The notes under the pieces were generated by a model that did not search any database, was not told where the DNA came from, and saw only the letters and a list, made by a program, of their open reading frames with translations. Both the position numbers and the translations under genes were made by a program. DNA of 64,000 nt from Shinella curvata (GTDB taxonomy: Bacteria; Pseudomonadota; Alphaproteobacteria; Rhizobiales; Rhizobiaceae). Below are positions 52,181 through 60,401 of this stretch, piece by piece; the stretch's first letter is position 1, and the number at the start of each line of letters is the position of its first letter. The stretch covers positions 434,001-498,000 of the forward strand of contig NZ_JALJCJ010000004.1 of NCBI RefSeq assembly GCF_022899935.1, given 5' to 3'.

Positions 52181-53248
52181 GTGGCCGAATTCATTCGATT
52201 TGACCGCATCAGTAAATTCTACGGCCCACTCTGCGTGGTCGAAAACCTCGATCTGAGCATCGGGAAGGGTGAGTTCGTCAGCCTGCTCGGTCCGTCCGGC
52301 TCCGGCAAGACGACGCTTCTGATGATGCTTGCCGGTTTCGAGCAGCCGACCTCGGGCAATATCCTGCTCGACGGAACCGCCATCAACGCCGTGCCGACGC
52401 ACAAGCGCGATATGGGCGTGGTTTTCCAGAATTATGCGCTCTTCCCGCACATGTCCGTCGGCGACAATATCGCCTTTCCCCTGCAGATGCGCGGCATCGG
52501 CAAGGCGGAGGTTGGCGAGCGGGTCAAGCGTGCGCTTGGCATGGTGCAGCTCTCCGCCCTTGTCGACCGGCGCCCCTCGCAACTCTCCGGCGGCCAGCAG
52601 CAACGCGTGGCGCTCGCGCGTGCGCTCGTCTTCGAGCCGCGCGTCGTGCTGATGGACGAGCCGCTCGGCGCGCTCGACAAGAACCTGCGCGAACAGATGC
52701 AACTCGACATCCGCGACCTGCATCGCCGTCTCGGCCTGACCATCGTCTTCGTGACGCACGATCAGTCCGAAGCGCTCACCATGTCGGACCGGGTCGCCGT
52801 GTTCAACAAGGGCAAGATCGAGCAGATAGGCACGCCGCGGCAAGTCTACGACGAGCCGGCGACGCGTTTCGTCGCCGAGTTCATCGGCGAGACCAATCTT
52901 GTCGAGGGCGTCGTGGAAGCCGTGCAAGGACAGGAGGCCACCGTGCGCCTTCCCTCGGGTGCGCAAATCGTCTCCGCCGTGTCAGGCACCGTCGCCTCCG
53001 GCCAGCCGGTCTTCCTGTCCATCCGCCCGGAACGCGTCGATCTCAGCGAGACGCGCGGCGAGGCGCGCAATGTGCTGGAAACCGAAGTCACCGACAGCGT
53101 CTATCAGGGCGATCATCTTCGTGTGCAGCTGCAGAATGCTACCCATCCGCTGATCGCCAAGCTCGGCCGCCGGTCGCGCGAATATCCGCCGGGCACCAAG
53201 GTCTTCGCGGCCTTTTCGGCCGGCGATTGCCGGGTCATCGCGCCATGA
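52181..53248 (+). CDS. Polyamine-type ABC transporter ATP-binding protein (PotA-like)
   Basis: 355 residues. Walker A GPSGSGKTT, signature LSGGQQQRV, Walker B VLMDEPLGALD and switch histidine VTHDQSEAL form the nucleotide domain; residues from about 245 form the TOBE regulatory domain typical of PotA/MalK types. GTG at 52181 has GGAG 6 bases before it. The ATG four codons upstream (52169) lacks a ribosome site but would also fit. It overlaps the permease start by 4 bases. Confidence 0.92.
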   Translation: MAEFIRFDRISKFYGPLCVVENLDLSIGKGEFVSLLGPSGSGKTTLLMMLAGFEQPTSGNILLDGTAINAVPTHKRDMGVVFQNYALFPHMSVGDNIAFPLQMRGIGKAEVGERVKRALGMVQLSALVDRRPSQLSGGQQQRVALARALVFEPRVVLMDEPLGALDKNLREQMQLDIRDLHRRLGLTIVFVTHDQSEALTMSDRVAVFNKGKIEQIGTPRQVYDEPATRFVAEFIGETNLVEGVVEAVQGQEATVRLPSGAQIVSAVSGTVASGQPVFLSIRPERVDLSETRGEARNVLETEVTDSVYQGDHLRVQLQNATHPLIAKLGRRSREYPPGTKVFAAFSAGDCRVIAP

Positions 53249-54423
53249 GTGCAGCGTCCTCCCGAACGGGGCGGTCGCTCCTGCTGCTGGCGCCCTTGCT
53301 TCTCTTCCTCATCGGCTTCTTCGTCTGGCCGCTGTTCAGCATGATGTCGCAGGCCGTGTCGGATCCGGCCGTGCTCAAGCTTCTGCCGCGCAGCGCCGAG
53401 GTTCTCGCCGATTGGGACCGCAAGTCGCCGCCGTCGGCCGCCATGCAAACGGCGCTGATGGAGGATCTGAAAGCCGTCGATGACGACCAGGCGCTCGGCG
53501 ACATGGTGCGCCGTCTCAACAGCGCCCGCTCCGGCTTCCGCACGCTGATGGGCAAGACGACGGGCGCGCTCGACGACACGACAAACCCGCCCGCCGACCT
53601 CGTTTCCATCGACAAGCGCTGGGAAAAACCGGAATTCTGGCTGGCGATCGCCGATGCACTCTCGCCCTATACCGACCGCAACCTGCTCGCCGCCGTGGAT
53701 TTCGGCCGCAATGCCGCCGGCGAGATCGAACATCTGCCGCCTGATCAGTCGGTCAACAGCGTGATCCTCGCGCGCACCTTCTGGATTGCCGGGCTCGTCA
53801 CGTTCTTCTGCGCCCTGATCGGCTTCCCCTATGCCATCATCGCCGCGTCGCTCGATGGCTGGAAGCGCGACCTGATGCTCGGCGCAGTGCTCCTGCCGCT
53901 CTGGACTTCGCTTCTGGTGCGCACCGCCGCCTGGTTCATCCTGTTGCAGGAAAAGGGCCTGATCAACGATCTCCTGCTGACGCTCGGCATCATTAACTCG
54001 CCGCTGGCGCTGATCTTCAATCGTACCGGCGTCATCATCGCCATGACCCATGTGCTTCTGCCTTTCATGGTGCTGCCGATCTATTCCGTGCTGATCACCA
54101 TTCCGAAGAACCTGATGCCGGCCGCAGCCTCGCTCGGTGCGCCGCCGCTCCGCGCCTTCCTGCGCGTGCTCCTGCCGCTCAGCCTGCGCGGCGTCGCCTC
54201 CGGTGGTCTGCTCGTCTTCATCTCGGCGATCGGCTACTATATCACGCCGGCGCTGATCGGCGGTCCGGGCGACCAGATGATCTCGTCCATCATCGCCTTC
54301 TATGCCACGGGATCGGCGAACTGGGGCATGGCCGGTGCGCTCGGCATGGTGCTGCTCGTCGCGACGCTCGTGCTCTACAGCGTCTATGCGCGGCTCTCCA
54401 GCGAAGAACCGGGGAGGCGCTGA
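53245..54423 (+). CDS. Polyamine-type ABC transporter permease 1 (PotB-like) with large periplasmic insert
   Basis: 392 residues, about 100 longer than E. coli PotB. After the first membrane helix (about 10-32) there is a roughly 130-residue charged, mostly helical stretch (to about 170) before the next helix, which should lie in the periplasm. The five remaining helices hold the coupling loop with AASLGAPPLRAF (LGAPPLRAFLRVLLP). The insert may contact the binding protein. It overlaps the ATPase gene by 4 bases and is followed by the second permease after 2 bases. Confidence 0.9.
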   Translation: MSAASSRTGRSLLLLAPLLLFLIGFFVWPLFSMMSQAVSDPAVLKLLPRSAEVLADWDRKSPPSAAMQTALMEDLKAVDDDQALGDMVRRLNSARSGFRTLMGKTTGALDDTTNPPADLVSIDKRWEKPEFWLAIADALSPYTDRNLLAAVDFGRNAAGEIEHLPPDQSVNSVILARTFWIAGLVTFFCALIGFPYAIIAASLDGWKRDLMLGAVLLPLWTSLLVRTAAWFILLQEKGLINDLLLTLGIINSPLALIFNRTGVIIAMTHVLLPFMVLPIYSVLITIPKNLMPAAASLGAPPLRAFLRVLLPLSLRGVASGGLLVFISAIGYYITPALIGGPGDQMISSIIAFYATGSANWGMAGALGMVLLVATLVLYSVYARLSSEEPGRR

Positions 54424-54425
54424 CC

Positions 54426-55208
54426 ATGCCGATGAAAATCGCCAAGGCCACCTTCGCCACGCTGACGGTCCTGTTTCTCGTGGCACCCCTCATCGCCATC
54501 CTGCCGCTCGCCTTCACCTCGAGCGTCATCCTTACCTATCCGATCCCGTCCTGGTCGCTGCGCTGGTTCGAGGAACTGTTCTTCGCCGACGCCTGGCGCC
54601 GCGCCATCGTCAACAGCCTGATCATCGGCACGGGCACGACCCTTCTTGCCACCGTTCTGGGGACTGCGGCATCGCTTGGCCTGCGCAACCGGCTGATCCT
54701 CTTTCGCGGCACGATGCGAACGCTCTTCCTGCTGCCCATGGTGGTTCCGGCCGTCGTGCTCGGCGTGGGCATGCAGGTTCTCTTGGCGGGGTTCGGTCTG
54801 ACGAACAGCTATCTGGGCGTGATTATCGCCCATACGGTCGTCGCCGTGCCCTTCGTGGTGGTCAGCGTCACCGGGGCGCTGGCCGGCATTGACGAGCGGG
54901 TGGAATTGGCTGCGCAGAGTCTCGGTGCGGCACCGGCCACGGTGTTCCGCCGCATCACCCTGCCGCTTGCCATGCCCGGCGTGCTCTCGGGGGCAGTGCT
55001 CGCCTTCGCGACCTCGCTCGACGAGGTGGTGTTGACGCTCTTCGTCGCCGGCCCCAACCAGCGTACGCTGGCGCGGCAGATGTTCTCCTCGATCCGCGAG
55101 AACATCAGCCCGGCCATCGCCGCCGCCGCCTTCCTCTTCATCGTCGCGACTGTGCTCATCGGCCTCGTCGTCGTGCTGTCGCGCTCGATGCTGGCGAAGC
55201 GGCGCTAG
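54426..55208 (+). CDS. Polyamine-type ABC transporter permease 2 (PotC-like)
   Basis: 260 residues, standard PotC size with six membrane helices. The coupling loop is AAQSLGAAPATVFRRITLP, and SLDEVVLTLFVAGP is the late family landmark. It completes the importer binding protein, ATPase, permease 1, permease 2. Its stop overlaps the stop of the convergent MocR gene by 4 bases, so no terminator space exists between them. Confidence 0.92.
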   Translation: MPMKIAKATFATLTVLFLVAPLIAILPLAFTSSVILTYPIPSWSLRWFEELFFADAWRRAIVNSLIIGTGTTLLATVLGTAASLGLRNRLILFRGTMRTLFLLPMVVPAVVLGVGMQVLLAGFGLTNSYLGVIIAHTVVAVPFVVVSVTGALAGIDERVELAAQSLGAAPATVFRRITLPLAMPGVLSGAVLAFATSLDEVVLTLFVAGPNQRTLARQMFSSIRENISPAIAAAAFLFIVATVLIGLVVVLSRSMLAKRR

Positions 55209-56605
55209 GCGGCGCGCTTCAGCGCCTCCGCCAGTACCTGATAGACGCGCGGATCGGCCATGTGGGCGACGTTGAAGCGCATGAAGCCGGCGGCGGTCTG
55301 CGAGATGCTGAACACATTGCCGGGGGCGAGCACCAGGCCTTCGGCGACTGCGGCCCGCGCGACTTCGCCGGAATCGAGTCCTTCCGGCAGTCGGCACCAG
55401 AGATTGAAACCGCCGCGCGGCATGAGCCATGGCGCGATGCCCAGCCTCGCGAGGCGGTCCGCCGTCTCGCGGCGGGCACGCACCAGACGGCGGCGTAACT
55501 CTTCCATATGTTTGCGATAGCCGCCGCCCGCGAGCATATGGGCGATGATCTCGCTGGAAATGGGGCTTGGTCCGCCGAAATTGGTGGCGATCTGCAGGTC
55601 CACCAGCCCCTCGATCCAGTCCGGACGTGCCGCGATGTAGCCGCAGCGGGCAGCGGCCGAAAGTGTCTTGGAAAAGCTGCCGATGCGGATGACGCGCTGC
55701 AGGCCGTCGAGCGCTGCAAGCCGGGTCGTGGGATCCGGCTCGAAATCGGCGAGGATGTCGTCTTCGATGATAACGGTCTCGCTGGCCGCTGCTGCATTCA
55801 GCAGCCGGTGCGCCACCTGTGGCGAGAGTGTCGCGCCGGTCGGGTTGTGAAGTGCAGAATTGGTGATGTAGAGCCGTGGCCGTTCCGCCGAAAGCAGAGC
55901 CTCGAAGGCGAGGATATCGGGGCCGGCAGGCGTATAGGCGACGCCGGTCACGTTCACCTGATGGGCTTTCAGCAGGGCCTGGAAATTGAAATAGCAGGGA
56001 TCGTCCACCAGAACGGTATCGCCGGGCCTGAGCAGGAAGCGGCAGATGAGGTCAAGCGCCTGCGTGCTCGTGTTGCTCAGCATCAGATGTTCCGGCCCGG
56101 CTGCGACGCCTTCTTCTGCCAGGCGGCCAAGCAGCAGCTTGCGCAACGCGTTGGAGCCGCGCGTATTGCCGTAGTAGGCGAGCATGGCGTCGTCTGCGCG
56201 CGCCAGGCTGCGGATTGCCCGGCGCAGCGCCTCGTTCGGCATCCATTCCGCCGGCAGCCAGCCGCAGCCGGGTTTCAGCACGCCGTCCTCCGCATCGAGC
56301 GATTGCCGCGACACCCAGAAGGGGTCGACCGCGCGCGCTTTAGGCGTTTCGGCCTCCGCGAGCTTCAGCGGCAATGGTGCGGTATCGGACACGTAGAAGC
56401 CGGAGCCGCGCCGCGCTCTGATCAGCCCCTCTGCGGCCAGCCGGTCATAGGCTTCGACGACCGTCGACGGCGAGACGCCGATCGATGCGGCAAGACCGCG
56501 GATGGAGGGCAGGCGGTCACCCGGTGCCAGAGTGCGCCCGGCAACGCGGTTGCGGATGGTGGTCATCACGCTTTCGATGCGGTTTCCGGCGATCTTCTCA
56601 CTCAA
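55205..56605 (-). CDS. MocR/PdxR-type regulator (GntR DNA-binding domain fused to aminotransferase fold)
   Basis: 466 residues. The N-terminal GntR winged helix (about 5-72) has GDRLPSIRGLAASIGVSPSTVVEAYDRL (quoted in part: SIGVSPSTVVEAYDRL). The rest is a fold-type I aminotransferase domain with the PLP lysine in IGSFSKTLS and an AARCGYIA follow-up; YFNFQALLKAH and NPTGATLSP are substrate-side landmarks. MocR proteins sense amino compounds through PLP. The start is TTG at 56605 with GGAAAG upstream; the next in-frame ATG would remove part of the DNA-binding domain. It is divergent from an EamA transporter, its probable target. Confidence 0.9.
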   Translation of the reverse strand: MSEKIAGNRIESVMTTIRNRVAGRTLAPGDRLPSIRGLAASIGVSPSTVVEAYDRLAAEGLIRARRGSGFYVSDTAPLPLKLAEAETPKARAVDPFWVSRQSLDAEDGVLKPGCGWLPAEWMPNEALRRAIRSLARADDAMLAYYGNTRGSNALRKLLLGRLAEEGVAAGPEHLMLSNTSTQALDLICRFLLRPGDTVLVDDPCYFNFQALLKAHQVNVTGVAYTPAGPDILAFEALLSAERPRLYITNSALHNPTGATLSPQVAHRLLNAAAASETVIIEDDILADFEPDPTTRLAALDGLQRVIRIGSFSKTLSAAARCGYIAARPDWIEGLVDLQIATNFGGPSPISSEIIAHMLAGGGYRKHMEELRRRLVRARRETADRLARLGIAPWLMPRGGFNLWCRLPEGLDSGEVARAAVAEGLVLAPGNVFSISQTAAGFMRFNVAHMADPRVYQVLAEALKRAA

Positions 56606-56708
56606 GTGTATGCTTTCCGTTACCAGTACAGTTATTAAAAATTGTATGGTTTTGTTTCTGTCCTGACCAGCCCCGCAAACGTAGATTCACGGCGAATGCG
56701 AGGTGAAT
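56606..56708. promoter_or_regulatory. AT-rich divergent promoter region of mocR and the EamA gene
   Basis: This 103-base gap is clearly richer in A/T than its surroundings. TGTATG occurs twice in direct orientation (56607-56612 and 56643-56648), 36 bases apart. Direct repeats are typical MocR targets, so these may be the binding sites. Confidence 0.4.
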
Positions 56709-57572
56709 ATGAAAACATCCATGGACGGCTGGGGCAGCGGGCTTGCCGGTGTCATCATCTTCAGCGGGTCTCTGCCGGCGACCCGTGTTGCGGTGGCGGA
56801 TTTCTCGCCGCTCTTCCTGACCTCGGCGCGTGCGGTCATCGCGGCCCTTCTGGGCGCGGCGCTTCTGGCTGTGCTGCGCCAGAACAAACCCGCACGTGAC
56901 GATCTCCTTTCGCTGGCCATCGTCGCGCTCGGCGTCGTCGTCGGCTTTCCGTTGCTGACGGCGCTGGCGCTGCAATACATCACATCCGCCCATTCGATCG
57001 TCTTCGTCGGCCTCCTGCCGCTGGCAACCGCCATTTTCGCGGTCCTCCGGGGCGGGGAACGGCCAAAGCCGCTGTTCTGGCTGTTTTCCGTCTTCGGCAG
57101 CGCGATGGTGGTGGGCTTCGCGCTGAATTCCGGCGCGGAGGTCTCGCTCATCGGCGATCTTCTGATGGTGGCGGCGATTGTTGCCTGCGGGCTCGGTTAT
57201 GCGGAGGGCGCGAAGCTTTCCCGCACACTCGGCGGCTGGCAGGTCATTTCCTGGGCGCTCATCCTCGCCTTGCCGCTGATGGCTGTCATTGCCCTTCTGA
57301 CGCTGCCGGAAAGCTGGGCGGGGATTGGCGGTGGAGCCTGGGCGGGCCTGGCCTATGTGTCGGTTTTCAGCATGCTCGTCGGCTTCGTCTTCTGGTATCG
57401 CGGGCTGGCGATCGGCGGTATCGCCGCTGTCGGACAGTTGCAACTGCTCCAGCCTTTCTTCGGCCTTTTGCTTGCCGCCGCCCTGTTGCACGAACAGGTC
57501 AGTCCGTTGATGCTGCTGACGACGCTTGCCATCGTCGCCTGCGTTGCCGGTGCGCGGAAATTCGCGCGATAG
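56709..57572 (+). CDS. EamA/DMT family transporter 2
   Basis: 287 residues, ten hydrophobic segments in two EamA repeats (about 8-140 and 150-285). ALQYITSAHSIVFVGLLPLA is a typical first-repeat segment and VGFVFWYRGLAIGGIAAVGQ a second-repeat one. Divergent from the MocR regulator; MocR-EamA pairs commonly serve export of, or resistance to, amino-acid-like compounds. A GAGGTGA site precedes the ATG at 56709. Confidence 0.87.
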   Translation: MKTSMDGWGSGLAGVIIFSGSLPATRVAVADFSPLFLTSARAVIAALLGAALLAVLRQNKPARDDLLSLAIVALGVVVGFPLLTALALQYITSAHSIVFVGLLPLATAIFAVLRGGERPKPLFWLFSVFGSAMVVGFALNSGAEVSLIGDLLMVAAIVACGLGYAEGAKLSRTLGGWQVISWALILALPLMAVIALLTLPESWAGIGGGAWAGLAYVSVFSMLVGFVFWYRGLAIGGIAAVGQLQLLQPFFGLLLAAALLHEQVSPLMLLTTLAIVACVAGARKFAR

Positions 57573-57693
57573 GCTTAATCCGCACACAAACGCCGTCCAG
57601 GGAATGGAGCCATGCGGCGAAATCTGCTATGGATATCGTCGGCGGTTCTGGTTGGCGACGATCCTGTCCCTGCAGACGGCCCGGGAGATGCTG

Positions 57694-58713
57694 ATGACGG
57701 TGGATGTGCGGACATCGCGGGACACGGGCAACCACGCGGCGCCCAAGGCATTGCGTGTCGGTTTCATCCTGTCGAAAAGTTTTACGCTCTCCGCCTTTGC
57801 GCTGTTCGTCGATACGCTGCGCCTTGCCAGCGACAGCGAGGATCGCTCGCGCCGTGTCAACTGCGATTGGGACGTCCTGAGCAGCACGCGCAATTTTATC
57901 TCTTCGTCGAGCGGCATTCAGGTCGCACCCACAGCGCCCTTCGCCGATCCCTCAGCTTTCGATTACATCGCCGTGGTCGGTGGTCTGCTCAAGGTCGATG
58001 AGCCGATCGACAGCTATGCGAGCGCCTATCTGCGCAAGGCGGCCAATGCCGGCGTCGGGCTGATCGGCCTCTGTACCGGCAGCTTCATTCTCGCAGAGGC
58101 CGGCTTGCTCAAGGGGCATACCGCTTGCGTGAGCTGGCTGCACCACCGTGAATTCCGCGCCCGCTACCCCGATATCGAGGCGACCTCCGAGCAGATCTTC
58201 CGCTTCGACGGCAAGGTCGCCACCTGTGCCGGCGGCAGCAGCGTCGCGGATCTGGCCGCAACGCTTGTGCGCCATCATGTCGGTGAGGCAGCGGAGCGCA
58301 ATGCGCTGGAAATCCTGCAGATCCGCCACCGTCGCGATGCGACGGATCTCCAGCCGCGCAATCCGCTCGGCCTCGAAGCGCGCGACCGTCGCGTGCATCT
58401 CGCCATCATGATGATGGAGCAGCATACCGAGGATCTTCTGTCCATCGACAGCATCGCCACGATGACCGGTGTCTCTCGGCGCCAGCTGGAGCGCCTGTTC
58501 GAAAGCGACATGGGGGCCTCGCCGAGTGCGATCTACATGAAGATCCGCATGGCCGCCGCGCTCAACATGGTGATCCGCACCAACAAGCCGCTGATCGAGA
58601 TCGCGCTCGAAACCGGCTTCGAGAGCCTGTCTCACTTCACGCGCCGTTTTCGCGCGGCTTTCGGCGACACGCCCTCGCAGATACGCCGCGACGGTCGCCG
58701 CCAGGCAAGCTGA
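57694..58713 (+). CDS. GlxA-type transcriptional regulator (DJ-1/PfpI-like domain plus AraC DNA-binding domain)
   Basis: 339 residues. The N-terminal DJ-1/PfpI-like amidotransferase fold (about 20-200) contains the elbow GLCTGSFILAEAG with a cysteine. The C-terminal AraC domain (about 235-330) has SIATMTGVSRRQLERLFESD and the closing ETGFESLSHFTRRFRAAFGD. The best studied members control arginine, carnitine and glycine betaine catabolism. GGGAG is spaced 7 bases from the ATG at 57694. No obvious target gene is adjacent: the upstream EamA gene ends 121 bases before it on the same strand. Confidence 0.9.
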   Translation: MTVDVRTSRDTGNHAAPKALRVGFILSKSFTLSAFALFVDTLRLASDSEDRSRRVNCDWDVLSSTRNFISSSSGIQVAPTAPFADPSAFDYIAVVGGLLKVDEPIDSYASAYLRKAANAGVGLIGLCTGSFILAEAGLLKGHTACVSWLHHREFRARYPDIEATSEQIFRFDGKVATCAGGSSVADLAATLVRHHVGEAAERNALEILQIRHRRDATDLQPRNPLGLEARDRRVHLAIMMMEQHTEDLLSIDSIATMTGVSRRQLERLFESDMGASPSAIYMKIRMAAALNMVIRTNKPLIEIALETGFESLSHFTRRFRAAFGDTPSQIRRDGRRQAS

Positions 58714-58781
58714 AATCGCCGCTTCCCGGGAACCAAGACGCCCGCCATCCGTTCGGCCTCTATTCTGACAAGGAGACCGCA

Positions 58782-59105
58782 ATGGCAAGCACTGACGTTC
58801 AATCCCAGATTTCCGCTCTTCGCGCCGAGATCGCCACGCTCCAGAAGGATCTCAGCGACCGCGGCAGCGAGGCCTACGAGACGATCCGCGATCGCGCCGG
58901 CAATGCCGTGGATGCGGCCCGCCCGGCCGTGCGCTCGGCCACCAAATATGTGCGGTCCGAGGGTGCTGCCGTCGCGCAGGCCGCTCGCGAGCATCCGGCC
59001 GGCCTTTCGACCGTCGTCCTGACGGCCGGTCTCGCCGGTGTCGTGCTGGGTTATCTGCTCGGCTCCCTCGAAAGCGAGCCCCCGCGCCGCCAACGCTGGT
59101 TCTGA
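58782..59105 (+). CDS. DUF883-like small membrane protein 1 (ElaB/YqjD type)
   Basis: 107 residues. A charged amphipathic N-terminal region (about 1-70, likely coiled coil) is followed by one membrane helix (about 76-96, STVVLTAGLAGVVLGYLLG) and a short basic tail ending RRQRWF. In E. coli such tail-anchored proteins bind ribosomes in stationary phase. GGAG precedes the ATG. Its terminator at 59112-59139 is shared with a convergent gene of the same general type. Confidence 0.82.
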   Translation: MASTDVQSQISALRAEIATLQKDLSDRGSEAYETIRDRAGNAVDAARPAVRSATKYVRSEGAAVAQAAREHPAGLSTVVLTAGLAGVVLGYLLGSLESEPPRRQRWF

Positions 59106-59111
59106 ACACGG

Positions 59112-59139
59112 AAAAGCCCGGCATTGCCGGGCTTTTTTT
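59112..59139. terminator. Bidirectional intrinsic terminator between the two DUF883-like genes
   Basis: An A-run (59112-59115), GCCCGGC (59116-59122), loop ATT, GCCGGGC (59126-59132) and a T-run (59133-59139) make a textbook Rho-independent terminator usable from both strands. Confidence 0.9.
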
Positions 59140-59159
59140 ATGCTGCCGGATGGGGATGA

Positions 59160-59465
59160 TCAGCGGTGGCGCAGACCGAAGAGGTAGCCGATGAAGGCGG
59201 CGCCCGCGAGTGTTGCCAGCGGGTTGGCCTGGATGGTCTGGCGCAGGTCTTCACGCAGCGATTCAGCCTTGGCGACGGCGAGCTGGCCGGTGCCTTCCGC
59301 AATCAGGCCGGCGGATTCCTTCAGCTTGCTGATCTCCGATTTCAAGGCGTCGATCTGCTCATTGATCGAGGCTTCCGCTTCGGCGGCGCGGACCTCTTCC
59401 GAAATGCTGTCTCGCCCCTCGACGACGCCAAGCGTGCGCTTTCCGGTGCTCTTTTCGTCAGCCAT
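59160..59465 (-). CDS. DUF883-like small membrane protein 2
   Basis: 101 residues. Charged, helix-rich N-terminal region with a coiled-coil stretch at about 32-75 (NEQIDALKSEISKLKESAG), then a glycine-rich membrane helix near the C terminus (NPLATLAGAAFIGYLFG) and a basic tail. Same layout as the convergent gene at 58782-59105, with which it shares a terminator. GGGAG is spaced correctly for the ATG at 59465; another ATG two codons upstream is too close to it. Confidence 0.82.
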   Translation of the reverse strand: MADEKSTGKRTLGVVEGRDSISEEVRAAEAEASINEQIDALKSEISKLKESAGLIAEGTGQLAVAKAESLREDLRQTIQANPLATLAGAAFIGYLFGLRHR

Positions 59466-59593
59466 GGACATGTCTCCCTGGATTGAATGGAATGGCAAAA
59501 GGGAGAACTTCCGCCGCGCCACTTGGTTCCCGCCTCTGATTCAAACTGTGATCGTTGCAGCCGGTAAGAGCGATTGACTCTCTTTTCGTTTAA

Positions 59594-59608
59594 GAACAAA
59601 AAGAGAAC
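59594..59608. promoter_or_regulatory. LexA (SOS) box of the imuA-imuB-dnaE2 operon
   Basis: GAAC-AAAAAGA-GAAC is an exact match to the alphaproteobacterial LexA site GAAC-N7-GAAC, 31 bases before the imuA start codon. It predicts induction of the cassette by DNA damage. Confidence 0.92.
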
Positions 59609-59639
59609 ATACTGTCCTCATCAAGGAGCCGCCCGTCCA

Positions 59640-60401
59640 ATGTCCGCCTTCGCCGCCAGTGCCGTTGTCGCCGATCTGCGCGACCGCATCCGGCAGTTCG
59701 ACGGCCGCGCGGCGCGCGACCGGGTGGTAATGCCCTTCGGTGTGCCCGAGATCGATGAGCGCCTGCCGGGTAGTGGGTTGGCGCTTGCCAGCCTGCACGA
59801 GGTCTGCGGCGGTGGCAACGATGCCGTGGCGGGCGCGGCCGCCATGCTCTTTGCCGCCGGCATCGCTGCGCGTACCAAGGGGCAGGTGCTCTGGTGCCTA
59901 ACGCAGCCGGACCTCTTCGCGCCGGCGCTGGCGCAGGCGGGGCTCGCTCCTGGCCGCGTCATCTATGTGGAGGCGGGCGATGAAAAGAGCCTGCTCCTCT
60001 GTTTCGAAGAGGGGTTGCGCCATGGCGGGCTCGGTGCCGTGGTGGCGGAGGTCGCCCGTCTGTCAATGACCGCTTCGCGGCGCCTGCAGTTGGCGGCGGA
60101 AGCCGGCGGCACGCTCGGCCTTGCCCTTCGGCGCTTCCGGCACCTGAAGGAAGCGGCAACCTTTGATCAGCCGACGGCTGCCGTAACGCGCTGGCGGGTT
60201 TCCGCCGCGCCGTCCTCGCCCCTTCCCGTTCCTGGGGTCGGCCGGGCGCGATGGCTGCTGGAACTGACTCGCTGCCGGTCCGGCGCCGCGGCCGAATTTG
60301 ACGTGGAGGCTACCGATGCCGAGGGTCGTATCGCTTTTTCTTCCCGGCTGGCCGATCGATCGCCTGCGACGGTCCCTTGGTCCTTCGGCGCCAGCGCCTG
60401 A
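59640..60401 (+). CDS. imuA: ImuA, SOS mutasome accessory protein
   Basis: 253 residues, RecA/SulA-like fold of the ImuA family. PFGVPEIDERLPGSGLALASLHEV near residue 32 is the family start (quoted here in part as PEIDERLPGSGLALASLHEV). It lacks a canonical Walker A lysine loop. It assists ImuB and DnaE2 in damage-induced mutagenesis. The ATG has AAGGAG about 12 bases upstream, and a LexA box lies in the promoter. It overlaps the imuB start by 86 bases in another frame. Confidence 0.9.
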   Translation: MSAFAASAVVADLRDRIRQFDGRAARDRVVMPFGVPEIDERLPGSGLALASLHEVCGGGNDAVAGAAAMLFAAGIAARTKGQVLWCLTQPDLFAPALAQAGLAPGRVIYVEAGDEKSLLLCFEEGLRHGGLGAVVAEVARLSMTASRRLQLAAEAGGTLGLALRRFRHLKEAATFDQPTAAVTRWRVSAAPSSPLPVPGVGRARWLLELTRCRSGAAAEFDVEATDAEGRIAFSSRLADRSPATVPWSFGASA

